Shown: positions 1 through 7,675 of the stretch, one piece after another
How the letters are laid out: each line of letters starts with the position of its first letter
How positions within the stretch are numbered: position 1 is the first letter of the stretch
From: an uncultured Collinsella sp.
Lineage (GTDB): Bacteria; Actinomycetota; Coriobacteriia; Coriobacteriales; Coriobacteriaceae
Length of the DNA stretch: 64,000 bases
Reading direction: 5' to 3'
Assembly: GCA_958450865.1 (NCBI GenBank)
Contig: CAUDNY010000001.1
Span: forward strand, 1 to 64,000
Notes under the pieces: generated by a model
Told to the model about the DNA's origin: nothing
Seen by the model: the letters and a program-made list of their open reading frames with translations, nothing else
The model's database searches: none
Program-made: the position numbers and the translations under genes

Positions 1-531
1 GAGCGAAAACGCCCCGTCGCAATAGCCAAAATGAAGCACGGCACCGTTGTCGGGTAGCTCTCCCCCGCCAGTCACATACTCAAGAAACTCCTGGCACGCT
101 GAGCCGTGGGAAACCGCCAGCACGCAGTCGTGCTGCGGCCTGGCCATGATGCGGGACAGCGCCGCGACCATGCGCGACTGAAGCCGCACTTCCGACTCGC
201 CGCCAAAGGCCACCGGATAATCGCCCCAGGGCTGCGGCGGCATCTCGCGATTTGATGTGCCCTCCAGCGAGCCAAAATGCCACTCACGCAGGTCATCGAC
301 CAGCTCAATGGAACGGCCCTCGCCAACGATAAGCTCGGCCGTATGCCGCGCCCGGCCCAACGGCGAGGAATACACATGATCAAAGGCCACGCCACGCGCC
401 GCAAACGCCGTACGCGCCGTCAGCGCCTGCTCGCGCCCGCGCGCCGTAAGCGGCGAATCGTGCCAGCCCTGCAAAATGCTCTGCACATTGAGCTCAGTCT
501 GCCCATGCCGCACCAAATACAGATCTGCCAC
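1..531 (-). CDS. Histidine phosphatase (phosphoglycerate mutase-like), C-terminus cut by window edge
   Basis: About 177 residues are visible and the frame stays open to base 1, so the C-terminus lies outside. The RHG motif is at residues 8-10 (catalytic His9), followed by QTELN; R60 sits in YSSPLGRARHTAE, the acid is probably E90 in GSLEG, and the second histidine is in AVSHGSACQEF near residue 142. These define the histidine phosphatase branch that includes GpmB- and CobC-like enzymes; the substrate cannot be told from sequence. I chose the GTG at 531 because it starts the family's usual N-terminus (VADLYLVRHG) and has GGAGGG just upstream, although the spacing is short. It reads away from the nitroreductase gene. 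Confidence 0.85.
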   Translation of the reverse strand, partial: MADLYLVRHGQTELNVQSILQGWHDSPLTARGREQALTARTAFAARGVAFDHVYSSPLGRARHTAELIVGEGRSIELVDDLREWHFGSLEGTSNREMPPQPWGDYPVAFGGESEVRLQSRMVAALSRIMARPQHDCVLAVSHGSACQEFLEYVTGGGELPDNGAVLHFGYCDGAFSL

Positions 532-546
532 ACACCCTCCCCTCGT

Positions 547-580
547 ACCACCACAAAGGGGACAGGAGCCTTTGTGGTGA
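547..580. repeat. Dispersed hairpin, CACCACAAAGG family, copy 1
   Basis: An 11-bp perfect inverted repeat (549-559 with 569-579) has a 9-nt loop and is followed on the plus strand by ATTTTG. A near-identical hairpin lies at 13137-13171, with the same CCTGTCC loop core when this copy is read on the minus strand. It sits between the nitroreductase stop and the phosphatase start, so it may act as a terminator for the former. Confidence 0.6.
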
Positions 581-614
581 TTTTGCCGCCGGATTGCACC
601 GCAACGACGCACAA

Positions 615-1286
615 CTACAGCAGCACGTCGGCAAGCGGACGCTTGGGTACGTGGTGCACCCGCGCCTCGTCGCGCCAATAATTGATGGAGCCGTCGGGGT
701 TGGAATCGATCGCATCGATCACCTGTGTCTCGGCCGGAATGCCAAACGCCATGATCAGCTTGAGCTCATACTTGTCGTTATCGAGCCCCATGGCATCGAT
801 CGCGTGGAGCGTAAAGGCCTTGAACATGCAGGCTGCCACCTCGGGCGTGGCGCTGCGGGCGGCGAGCATCATCGTCTGCGCGGCAATGCCCGTGTCGACC
901 TCGGTAATGGGAGCGGCGGGCTTGCCCGGAACGGCGCGCTCGGCAAGAATCGCGATGTAGCCGGTCGGGCGCTCACCCTCGGCAGGACCCGGCCAGTCCT
1001 CAAGTGCGCCGGCCCATGCGAGCTCGTCAAATACACGCGCGCAATCCTCGGCACCGCTCACCACGTGAAAACGCAGACGCTGAGCATTGGCACCGCAGGG
1101 AGCCAGGTGCGCCAGTTCCGCCAGCTCGAGCAAAAACTCGCGCGGCACGCGCATGGACTCGTCAAAGCGACGGCACGTACGGGCACGACGGACCAGCGCA
1201 TCAAACGCTTCCAGACCGAGCTTTTCGCAGCCCTGCTTTGCCATCGATTCTGCGCTTACCGGCGCTGCGGGAACTGCTTCGTTCAT
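615..1286 (-). CDS. Nitroreductase-family FMN oxidoreductase
   Basis: A 223-residue protein with the nitroreductase N-terminal signature (RRARTCRRFDES, about residues 33-44, matching the R-x3-RxF FMN-phosphate contact), then HLAPCGANAQ in place of the family's APSgxN segment. The middle reads TEVDTGIAAQTMMLAA, the helix lining the flavin in these dimers, and the C-terminus has the LIMAFGIPAE sheet segment. Such proteins reduce nitro, quinone or related substrates with NAD(P)H. The ATG at 1286 has a G-rich stretch upstream; a longer frame to 1454 runs into unlikely sequence. It appears monocistronic and diverges from the HdeD-like gene. Confidence 0.85.
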   Translation of the reverse strand: MNEAVPAAPVSAESMAKQGCEKLGLEAFDALVRRARTCRRFDESMRVPREFLLELAELAHLAPCGANAQRLRFHVVSGAEDCARVFDELAWAGALEDWPGPAEGERPTGYIAILAERAVPGKPAAPITEVDTGIAAQTMMLAARSATPEVAACMFKAFTLHAIDAMGLDNDKYELKLIMAFGIPAETQVIDAIDSNPDGSINYWRDEARVHHVPKRPLADVLL

Positions 1287-1521
1287 AGGGACCCCCAATA
1301 CAAGCCAATTGTCCTTAGGAAAATCTAACCTAAAACGTAGGCAATAACGAACAGGGCTGCAATGTTCTACACCTGTTGAATAGAAAATCGCGACGTGGGG
1401 AACAACGGAAACAATTCGGGGCCTTTGGGTTACGTTTCGCCCTCCCCGACCCATACGTCAGCGCCCTTAGGGGATACTGGTTGTAACGATCAAGGCTTAC
1501 GCCGCACGGAAAGGAGACATT

Positions 1522-2124
1522 ATGGGCATCTTTAAGAACGATGACCAAAAATCGAGCCAGTTTGGATTTGACGAGAAAAGCATGGCGGGTAAAGCCGTCA
1601 AGGCCGTACGCTGGATCTACGCCATCACGGGCGTCGTGGCGCTCATTGCTGGCATCGCGCTGCTTTTTGCACCCGCCAAGTCCCTCGTCTTTTTGACGAC
1701 CGTCCTGGGTTTTTACTTTGTAATCACTGCTGCCATCAGACTGTTCACTGCCATTTTTGAGCCGCTGCTGCCCACCGGCTGGCGCGTGACGAGCATCATC
1801 TCCAACCTACTCATTATCTTGGGCGGCGTCATAATCCTGCGCAACCAGGCCTTCTCGACCGCGACGCTCACCACGATGGTGGTTATCGTGGCCGGCTTTG
1901 GCTGGATTGTCGAAGGTGTCATGTCCATTCTGGAGTCCGAGCTTTCGTCCAACCGTGCCCTCGCCATCCTGAGCGGCGCACTCTCCATCATCGCCGGCAT
2001 GTTCGTGTTTATCTATCCGCTGTGGTCGGCCAAGATGCTCGTCATCTTTAGCGGCGCCGCGCTGCTGGTGTTTGGCGTAACGCTGATTGTTCGCGCTATT
2101 CAATTTGGCAAACTGGTGCACTAG
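1522..2124 (+). CDS. HdeD/DUF308-family membrane protein
   Basis: A 200-residue protein that starts with a hydrophilic N-terminus (about 30 residues, FKNDDQKSSQFGF) and then shows roughly six hydrophobic segments in pairs, as in HdeD-like proteins with repeated DUF308 units. Examples are AVRWIYAITGVVALIAGIAL and the C-terminal MLVIFSGAALLVFGVTLIV. HdeD was described in E. coli as an acid-resistance membrane protein; the function here is unknown. The start has a clear GGAAAGGAG ribosome site. The following gene begins directly after the stop codon, so the two are translationally coupled. Confidence 0.8.
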   Translation: MGIFKNDDQKSSQFGFDEKSMAGKAVKAVRWIYAITGVVALIAGIALLFAPAKSLVFLTTVLGFYFVITAAIRLFTAIFEPLLPTGWRVTSIISNLLIILGGVIILRNQAFSTATLTTMVVIVAGFGWIVEGVMSILESELSSNRALAILSGALSIIAGMFVFIYPLWSAKMLVIFSGAALLVFGVTLIVRAIQFGKLVH

Positions 2125-2607
2125 ATGCCGCGAACGCTCTTTATCGATGCAGACGCCTGCCCGGTCACGCGCGAGTCGATTGACTGCGCGCGGCGGGCGG
2201 GCGTCGCCGTTGTTATCGCCGGCAACAGCACACAAAACCTGGAACGGCACATTCGCCGCGATGACCCGCGCGATGCCGAGCACGCGCGACGCGGCTTTTG
2301 GGTCACGACGCTCGACGTGAGCGTGGGCGCCGACAGCGCCGACTTTGCCATTGTCGAACGCCTGCAGGCGGGCGACGTGGTCGTGACGCAGGACATTGGC
2401 TTGGCGAGCATGGTGCTCGGGCGCGATGCCGCCGCTATCGGTGTGCGCGGGCGCGTCTACGACAAAGCAACCATCGACATGCAGCTGTTTATTCGCCACG
2501 AGGAAAAGAAGGTGCGCCGCGCCGGCGGACGCACTCGCGGGCCGGCGGCATTTACCAGCGAAGACCGCGCCCGCTTTAAACGCAACCTCACCGAGCTGCT
2601 GCGCTAA
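2125..2607 (+). CDS. DUF188 (YaiI/YqxD) family protein
   Basis: A 160-residue protein matching the YaiI/YqxD family, which is usually 145-160 residues. The N-terminus FIDADACPV is the family hallmark, with a second acidic cluster (GADSADF) and VVTQDIGLA, as expected of a PIN-like nuclease fold with conserved aspartates. Function in the family is not established; a nuclease role is inferred from the fold. The ATG abuts the stop of the HdeD-like gene with no separate ribosome site, indicating coupling. A strong terminator follows. Confidence 0.85.
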   Translation: MPRTLFIDADACPVTRESIDCARRAGVAVVIAGNSTQNLERHIRRDDPRDAEHARRGFWVTTLDVSVGADSADFAIVERLQAGDVVVTQDIGLASMVLGRDAAAIGVRGRVYDKATIDMQLFIRHEEKKVRRAGGRTRGPAAFTSEDRARFKRNLTELLR

Positions 2608-2610
2608 CCA

Positions 2611-2655
2611 AGGTAGATTTTTGGGACATGTCCGGAAATCTACCTTTTTGTTTTG
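2611..2655 (+). terminator. Rho-independent terminator after the DUF188 gene
   Basis: A 10-bp stem (2611-2620 with 2636-2645) encloses the small palindrome GGACATGTCC and is followed by TTTTTGTTTT. The GTAGATTT arm sequence recurs at 2690-2740 in a weaker inverted arrangement next to the exporter stop codon. Confidence 0.75.
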
Positions 2656-2740
2656 GCGATTGACGCGCATCCAACGCCCAAGTCATGGCGGTAGATTTTA
2701 CGGTATACCCCAGTTTTTACGGCCTATCCCAAACATCTAC

Positions 2741-3829
2741 TTAGAGGCCAAAGGCGGAAAGGATGAGACCCCAGCCCGCGCCGATGACGTACATCATAAT
2801 CAGGAACACGGCATTTTCGCGGGCGCTGCGGTTGGTGCGGAACAGCACCAGATAACCCACGCCGGCGGAAATGAGCGTGCCGGCGAGCATCGGGGCCAGC
2901 TGCAGCGCGCCTTCCAGGTACAGTTGCGTGATGACGACGCTGGCCGAGCAGTTGGGGATCAGGCCGACGAGTGCCGAGCCCAGGACCGCAAGCGTCTCGT
3001 TGCCGCGCAGGAACTGCTCGATTGCGGACTCGCCGAACGTCTCGAGCACGGCAACCAGAATCAGCGTCACCAGGAAAATGAATACCGATACCTGCACGGT
3101 GTGGGAGATGGCGCTGCGGATAATCGACAGGACAGGCGTCCCTTCGTGGGAATGGGAGTGACCGTGACCATCATGGTGTTCATATTCGCCCTCATGACCG
3201 TGATCGTGGCCATGTCCGTGTTCGTGCTCGTCCTCGTCTTCATCACAACCGCAATGGTCGCGCTCGCACAGCTCGTGGATGTGGTCGGCGCTCACGCCCG
3301 CCTCGGCCACCTCGTCGATGATGTCACCGCCAGTGTGGTCGTCGTGCGCGCAATTCACGTGGGCCGGGTTGGCCGCGGTTCCCAGCACGGTGCGGCGAAT
3401 CGCCGCATGCGCGCGAGCGTTACGACGCAGGCCGCGAATGGCGGCGTCCACGATAAAGCCCGTGACCAGCGCGATCAGTGCCTTCGAAGCCAAAAGCATC
3501 GCCATGGTCTGCACGGGCACCTGCTCGGCGAGCAACAGCGGCAGCATCTCATCGGAGGTCGAAAGGAACACCGCCACCAACGTGCCCAAGGTCACGACAC
3601 GACCGGCGTACAGTGTGGCCGCCATTGCCGAAAAGCCGCACTGCGGCACCATGCCCAGCAGCGAGCCAACCACGGGACCCGTGGCGCCGGCGCGCTTGAT
3701 GGCCCCGTTAACGCGGTCGCCCGCGACGTGCTCCAAGGTCTCGAGGGCCAAATACGTCACCAACAAAAACGGCACCAGCGACAGCGTGTCCTTGCCGGCG
3801 TCGAGCAAAATATCAATCAGCAAATCCAT
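2741..3829 (-). CDS. Putative 10-TM heavy-metal exporter (ArsP_2/DUF2899-like) with His-rich loop
   Basis: A 362-residue membrane protein in two homologous halves. Each half has a Gly/Pro-Cys motif: GSLLGMVPQCGFSA in the first (about residues 55-68) and SALVGLIPNCSASV in the second, typical of the putative 10-TM metal exporter family related to ArsP permeases. Between them, about residues 165-225, lies a cytoplasmic loop packed with His and Asp/Glu (HEHGHGHDHGHEGEYEHHDG), which looks like a metal-binding buffer. The substrate is uncertain; Zn, Mn or arsenicals are possible. It stands alone, upstream of the metal locus at 6.9-10.2 kb but not in one operon with it. Confidence 0.8.
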   Translation of the reverse strand: MDLLIDILLDAGKDTLSLVPFLLVTYLALETLEHVAGDRVNGAIKRAGATGPVVGSLLGMVPQCGFSAMAATLYAGRVVTLGTLVAVFLSTSDEMLPLLLAEQVPVQTMAMLLASKALIALVTGFIVDAAIRGLRRNARAHAAIRRTVLGTAANPAHVNCAHDDHTGGDIIDEVAEAGVSADHIHELCERDHCGCDEDEDEHEHGHGHDHGHEGEYEHHDGHGHSHSHEGTPVLSIIRSAISHTVQVSVFIFLVTLILVAVLETFGESAIEQFLRGNETLAVLGSALVGLIPNCSASVVITQLYLEGALQLAPMLAGTLISAGVGYLVLFRTNRSARENAVFLIMMYVIGAGWGLILSAFGL

Positions 3830-4000
3830 GAAGGATGGAACCTTTCGTGTCTTTCGGCAGCATTGTAAAAGTCCTAGCGGTCAACTAGGGTATTGTAGTT
3901 GTCCCGGGCGCGGTGCCAATAGTTGCCCATGGTAAACTATCATCTCGCCACAACTCAGTAACCCCGAGCCGCGCGACGCGGCCCGTCCAAGGAGCAGCCT

Positions 4001-4969
4001 ATGAACGTTTCGCAAGCACTCGAATACGAGCGCCAGCCGTTTATTCCCATGTTTATCTATGGCGACCACGGCGCCATGGAGTCCGAACGCCAGAAGGGCG
4101 AAGAGGCCCTCAAGGTGCTCGAGACCGAGTATTTTACTGCCGAGGACGACCCCGGCTTCGACTTTGCCACCGTGCGCGACCTGGCCGACCGCAACCGCGA
4201 CCTTTGCGACCAGATTGGCGAGGCACGCCTGCGCAACGTGACGCCCGCGACGCTCTCGCGCGGCCTGTCCGATGCCGACACCTGCGCCGCCATCGGCAAG
4301 ATGCAAAAGCGCACCGCCGCGTCCGTTATGCGCGAAATCCGCGGCGACCGCGACGCGCTCGGCGTGGCCTACGCCCGCAAGCCCATCCAGGGCACCGTGC
4401 TCGGTATCGACATCGAGACCACCGGCCGTGCACCCGAGCGCGGCTATATCATCAACGTGGGCTGGGAGATCATGGAGCTCACCAGCGACGCCGTCCCGCA
4501 TGACGCCGAGGCACACTACTGCGGCCTGCCCGACATCTACCGCGGCGAAGATGTGCCGCTGTCGAATATCCACCACATTACCTGGGACGACATCGACGGC
4601 AAAACGCCCTTCCGCGAGAACAAGGAGCTGCAAAAGCAGCTGCTCAAGCTTATGAAGAAGTACCCGTACATGGCGCATAACGCCGCCTTTGAGGACAGCT
4701 GGTTCAAGATTCACCTGGACGGTTACGCCGAGGCACGCCGCGCGGGTAAGATCATCGTCATCGACTCGCGCCAGATCTGCCGCAGCCTGGACGCCGACGT
4801 GCGTTCGCTCCCCCGCGAGTCCGCCCCCGCCGCGCTCGAGAACTGGGCACGCCGTCGCGGCACCCTCGCGCCCGACGCCAACGAGCAGCATCTGGGTCTG
4901 GACGACACCGACCTCATGCTCCGCACGGTACAGGCCGAGTTCAACCTCAAGAACCTATTCGCGAAATAG
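4001..4969 (+). CDS. DEDDh 3'-5' exonuclease domain protein
   Basis: A 322-residue protein. Residues 1-130 are an uncharacterised, charged, probably helical N-terminal region. Residues 131-315 form an RNase T/DnaQ-like exonuclease fold with all motifs present: ExoI GIDIETTG (D137, E139), ExoII MAHNAAFED (about 224-232), and ExoIII HLGLDDTDLM (H297, D302). HITWDDIDGKTPF at about 192-204 resembles the H-h-I segment that follows ExoI in DnaQ-type proteins. The substrate is unknown; DNA or RNA trimming is possible. The ATG has AAGGAG seven bases upstream. It appears monocistronic. Confidence 0.85.
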   Translation: MNVSQALEYERQPFIPMFIYGDHGAMESERQKGEEALKVLETEYFTAEDDPGFDFATVRDLADRNRDLCDQIGEARLRNVTPATLSRGLSDADTCAAIGKMQKRTAASVMREIRGDRDALGVAYARKPIQGTVLGIDIETTGRAPERGYIINVGWEIMELTSDAVPHDAEAHYCGLPDIYRGEDVPLSNIHHITWDDIDGKTPFRENKELQKQLLKLMKKYPYMAHNAAFEDSWFKIHLDGYAEARRAGKIIVIDSRQICRSLDADVRSLPRESAPAALENWARRRGTLAPDANEQHLGLDDTDLMLRTVQAEFNLKNLFAK

Positions 4970-5318
4970 CAACGCCTGCGACAAACACTACTTGCTCACG
5001 AGCGGCCTCGCAGCGGGAAACACCACAGCGGGGCCGCCCTACGTTCCACAGATAGATCTGCCATCACAAATACTGAACCCTCATTTTGAACGATTTCGGC
5101 CAATTCCCGACACGTAATTCGTTGTCGGATGGTGATGCATCGATATCAAATGTGCAGCAATTGAGTTTTTATATGCTATAGCTAAGCTGCGATAACATTG
5201 ATTTTAGGCGTGCCAACCCATAATTGCGTCAAGCTTTTGGACAGCATTTGGTTAGGCCCCTAAAACGACTTTCCCACTCAGCGCCATCAACACGGCATTA
5301 GCTGACACGATATATACC
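4970..5318. other. Gene-less stretch, A+T-rich upstream region
   Basis: These 349 bp hold no convincing gene. Base composition falls from about 5,090 onward, ahead of the A+T-richer orphan at 5319, so a promoter for it is expected here (for example around TTGAGT-TATGCT near 5163-5180), but I cannot assign one firmly. Confidence 0.4.
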
Positions 5319-6509
5319 ATGAGTATCGTATTGTCACATACCACTGCAAAAGCGGTCTACCAGGCCGCGCATTCGGCGTCTGCGAAAGACACCGAGCCCT
5401 GTAACCCTGCCGCGATTTATGGATCATGTCCCACCGGAACGCTCCTTGACGCAGCCGCAGAATGGCTCACCAAACACGATGTTTCTCTCGACGCAAATGA
5501 TTGCCTCGAGGTAATGGTGTTTGATCGCAGGAATGCGCGCTATGCACTGAACTGTCAATGCCACGTTTCGTCAAAACGATTCTCGAACTCACGCTTTATA
5601 GAGCTCAAAGATGGCATCTTTATTGTTGGCGTTGAGCTTTGCGCACTTCAGGCCGCCACCTATCTCCCTTTTCGCGAACTGGTGGAGTACTACTTTGAAT
5701 TGTGCGGCGTTTACTCCCTTGGAACCGACTCTTCCACCTCCTATATCGAGCGTTTCGCGCTCACCTCGACCGAGAGGTTAAAACAGTTCTTTAATTCCAT
5801 TACCAGATGCGACGGTCTGGCCCTTGCCCGAAAGGCGATCCAATATGTGCGCGACGGATGCCGGTCTCCTATGGAAACGGCCTTTGTCATGATGCTAACG
5901 CTGCCCAAAAGCGAAGGAGGGCTTGGTATTAAGGGAATTGAGACCGATTACGAGGTGCAGGTCACCGCTGCCGCAAAGAATCTCACGAGACGCAATAAGT
6001 TCTTTATGGATGCGTATCTAAAGAAATCTCGCACAGACATTGAATACAACGGGTTTTATCATGACGCGGAAGAAGACCGCGCCATCGATGAGGAGCGCAA
6101 GAATGCGCTTGCGTCCATGGGATACGGAATCATCACCGTCAGTCGTTATTCCTTTATGCATGCTAGCGCTTTCGTTAGGGTCATGGAGGCGATCCAACGG
6201 AAAGAGGGCATACGCCCCTCGCGTCTGCCAAAAGACTTTCAAATCATGCAAGAGGACCTGAGACAGTTTGTGCTCAGAAGGTTTATAGAAGAGAAAAAGC
6301 GAATTCAGAAACAGCTTCGCCAGGATTCCGAAGATCGTCAACGAATCGACCTCGAAAAAGCAACACTCGAAGGTATCGCGCTGGATGACCCGACAATAAA
6401 TGAAGTTCCGGCAATCGATGACATGCAGACTGTCGAATCCGACAGCCCATCATTTGCCCAAATAAGCAGCCTCGCGCCCGAGGGCAGAATCTTCGGGGCC
6501 GGAAGCTAG
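5319..6509 (+). CDS. Orphan protein with PD-(D/E)XK-like (DUF559-type) C-terminal domain
   Basis: A 396-residue protein I do not recognise by name. Residues 180-290 read like a DUF559/Vsr-type nuclease core: SPMETAFVMMLTLP (E186), then DIEYNG (D240, E242) with H249, followed by D257-E-E-R and a strand GYGIITVSR and a closing helix. In that family the D-x-E-Y/h-D-G-x-H and D-x2-R pattern carries the metal site. Residues 1-130 are mixed alpha/beta without a motif I know; 290-396 are charged and helical. Base composition and codon use are more A+T-rich than the flanks, suggesting acquisition. Nuclease activity is inference, and a defence or repair role is only a possibility. Confidence 0.5.
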   Translation: MSIVLSHTTAKAVYQAAHSASAKDTEPCNPAAIYGSCPTGTLLDAAAEWLTKHDVSLDANDCLEVMVFDRRNARYALNCQCHVSSKRFSNSRFIELKDGIFIVGVELCALQAATYLPFRELVEYYFELCGVYSLGTDSSTSYIERFALTSTERLKQFFNSITRCDGLALARKAIQYVRDGCRSPMETAFVMMLTLPKSEGGLGIKGIETDYEVQVTAAAKNLTRRNKFFMDAYLKKSRTDIEYNGFYHDAEEDRAIDEERKNALASMGYGIITVSRYSFMHASAFVRVMEAIQRKEGIRPSRLPKDFQIMQEDLRQFVLRRFIEEKKRIQKQLRQDSEDRQRIDLEKATLEGIALDDPTINEVPAIDDMQTVESDSPSFAQISSLAPEGRIFGAGS

Positions 6510-6854
6510 ACCGACTAACAAGGTGGGTACCCTAGCGATGTGCAAAATTGCGAGTATTCAGCAGGGTCGGCCCTCCAGCACCCACAAGTTAATCCAAATG
6601 AGAAACAAAAACGCTATCGAACGGGAACGTTAGGCAACATTTGAGGAAGACCTTGTCTGTTTACCGCCCTTGGATAACTCTTGAGCGGCTTTATTTGGCC
6701 TGGAATAGATTAACGGACCCCCTATAGTTGCAGAATACTCCAATTTTTGCACGGCGCAGGGGCACCCACCCCGGCATCACCTATCAAAACCGCTTGGTCC
6801 GGGATCTCGTCCGCTTTTCCTCATCATTTTGTACGACGGATTACCTAAACGATA
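6510..6854. other. Gene-less stretch with imperfect terminal inverted repeats
   Basis: No gene seen. GTGCAAAA at 6540 begins a 24-base segment (6540-6563) whose inverted, 20/24-identical counterpart is 6729-6752; both contain GAGTATTC-x-GCA when read inward. The enclosed 213 bp could be a degraded miniature element or a pair of opposed binding sites. Confidence 0.35.
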
Positions 6855-6882
6855 TTGACATATGAACATGCGCTCATATAAT
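6855..6882 (+). promoter_or_regulatory. Promoter of the metal-stress operon with embedded operator 1
   Basis: TTGACA (6855-6860) and TATAAT (6877-6882), both perfect consensus, are spaced by 16 bp. The spacer contains an ArsR/SmtB-type operator TATGA-N8-TCATA (6861-6878), so repressor binding would block polymerase directly. Confidence 0.85.
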
Positions 6883-6895
6883 CGGAAATAAGTTA

Positions 6896-6913
6896 TATGA
6901 GCGCATGTTCATA
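6896..6913 (+). promoter_or_regulatory. ArsR/SmtB-type operator 2
   Basis: TATGA-N8-TCATA again, its N8 being the exact reverse complement of the N8 in operator 1. Together the two sites form a large inverted repeat spanning 6860-6914, immediately upstream of the repressor's ribosome site (AAAGGA at 6916-6921). Confidence 0.8.
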
Positions 6914-6928
6914 TGAAAGGATATTGCA

Positions 6929-7294
6929 ATGAGCGACCACACTGATGAAACGAAAACCGACATCGAGACCACCGAGCCGATCGTCCCCACCACCTGCTCG
7001 CCCGAGGACCTTCCCGACGAGGAACTTCTCTACGACCTCGCCGACCTGTTTAAGGTCTTCAGCGATACCACGCGCATCAAGATTCTCTATGCCCTCATGG
7101 GCCGCGAGCTGTGCGTGGCAGACATCGCCGAGGCGACCGAAACCTCGCAGTCGGCAGTATCGCACCAGCTGCGCACGCTTAAGCAGTCGCACCTGGTCAA
7201 GTTCCGCCGCGACGGCCGCAACATCCTCTACTCGCTTGCCGACGATCACGTCTACACCATGCTCAACCAGGGCATGAGCCATATCTGCGAATAG
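6929..7294 (+). CDS. ArsR/SmtB-family metal-sensing repressor (Zn/Cd/Pb type)
   Basis: A 121-residue winged-helix repressor. The recognition helix is at about 73-86 (SQSAVSHQLRTLKQ). The C-terminus carries the full alpha-5 metal site of SmtB/CzrA: D105-x-H107-x10-H118-x2-E121, the last residue of the protein. There is also ELCVADIA with C62 in the alpha-3 position and C23 near the N-terminus, hinting at a second thiolate site as in CadC, though the usual CxC pair is missing. It should bind the operators at 6861, 6896 and 7634 and release them on Zn, Cd or Pb binding. First gene of a three-gene locus with its own promoter. Confidence 0.92.
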   Translation: MSDHTDETKTDIETTEPIVPTTCSPEDLPDEELLYDLADLFKVFSDTTRIKILYALMGRELCVADIAEATETSQSAVSHQLRTLKQSHLVKFRRDGRNILYSLADDHVYTMLNQGMSHICE

Positions 7295-7356
7295 CAACCA
7301 ACCACGGTACCAGCGCGGCCTGCACCCAAGCCGCAAAACAGGGAAAGGAACCCACC

Positions 7357-7575
7357 ATGAAAAAGCAGTTTAAGCTCGACGAGATCGACTGCGCCAACTG
7401 CGCGCGCGAGCTTCAGGACGAGCTGGCCAAGCTCGAGGGCGTCAAATCCGTGTCCGTCAACTTTATGACTCAGAAGCTGACGCTCGAGGCCGATGACACC
7501 GAGTTCGACGAGGTGCTCAACCGCGTCGTGGAGTTTACGGCCGACGCCGAGCCGGACTGCGAGATCATTCTCTAG
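7357..7575 (+). CDS. Stand-alone heavy-metal-associated (HMA) domain protein
   Basis: A 72-residue ferredoxin-like HMA domain with the metal motif IDCANC (C12, C15), the usual GMxCxxC with Gly-Met replaced, and strands KSVSVNFMTQKLTLEA. The acidic C-terminal end has a third cysteine (PDCEIIL). Such domains normally sit at the N-terminus of Zn/Cd ATPases. The ATPase encoded next (7676) lacks one, so this is probably its detached metal-delivery domain. It has a GGAAAGGAA ribosome site and lies 62 bp after the repressor in the same transcript. Confidence 0.88.
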   Translation: MKKQFKLDEIDCANCARELQDELAKLEGVKSVSVNFMTQKLTLEADDTEFDEVLNRVVEFTADAEPDCEIIL

Positions 7576-7596
7576 CCCAGGTTTACGCCAGCCTGC

Positions 7597-7622
7597 AAGG
7601 CCGCGCTTGCCGCGGCCTTTGC
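7597..7622 (+). terminator. Hairpin between HMA gene and ATPase
   Basis: Perfect 9-bp G+C stem AAGGCCGCG/CGCGGCCTT with a 5-nt loop, then TTTGCTC. The short T run suggests partial termination or mRNA processing, which fits the separate operator just downstream. Confidence 0.6.
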
Positions 7623-7633
7623 TCGCGAAATTA

Positions 7634-7651
7634 TATGAGCGAGTGTTCATA
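7634..7651 (+). promoter_or_regulatory. ArsR/SmtB-type operator 3, ahead of the ATPase
   Basis: TATGA-N8-TCATA with N8 GCGAGTGT, differing at two positions from the GCGCATGT of operator 2. It places the ATPase under the same repressor through its own control point, 25 bp before its start codon. Confidence 0.8.
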
Positions 7652-7675
7652 CATTCAATTGGGAGGATACGAGTC

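Noticed and set aside
594..1328. Long open frame on the plus strand opposite the nitroreductase
   Set aside because: It is the antisense shadow of a well-supported gene in G+C-rich DNA, with no ribosome site or recognisable domain.
2396..3868. 490-codon plus-strand frame across the DUF188 gene and the exporter
   Set aside because: It overlaps two recognised genes; the translated product is low-complexity Arg/His/Gln-rich, typical of a shadow frame.
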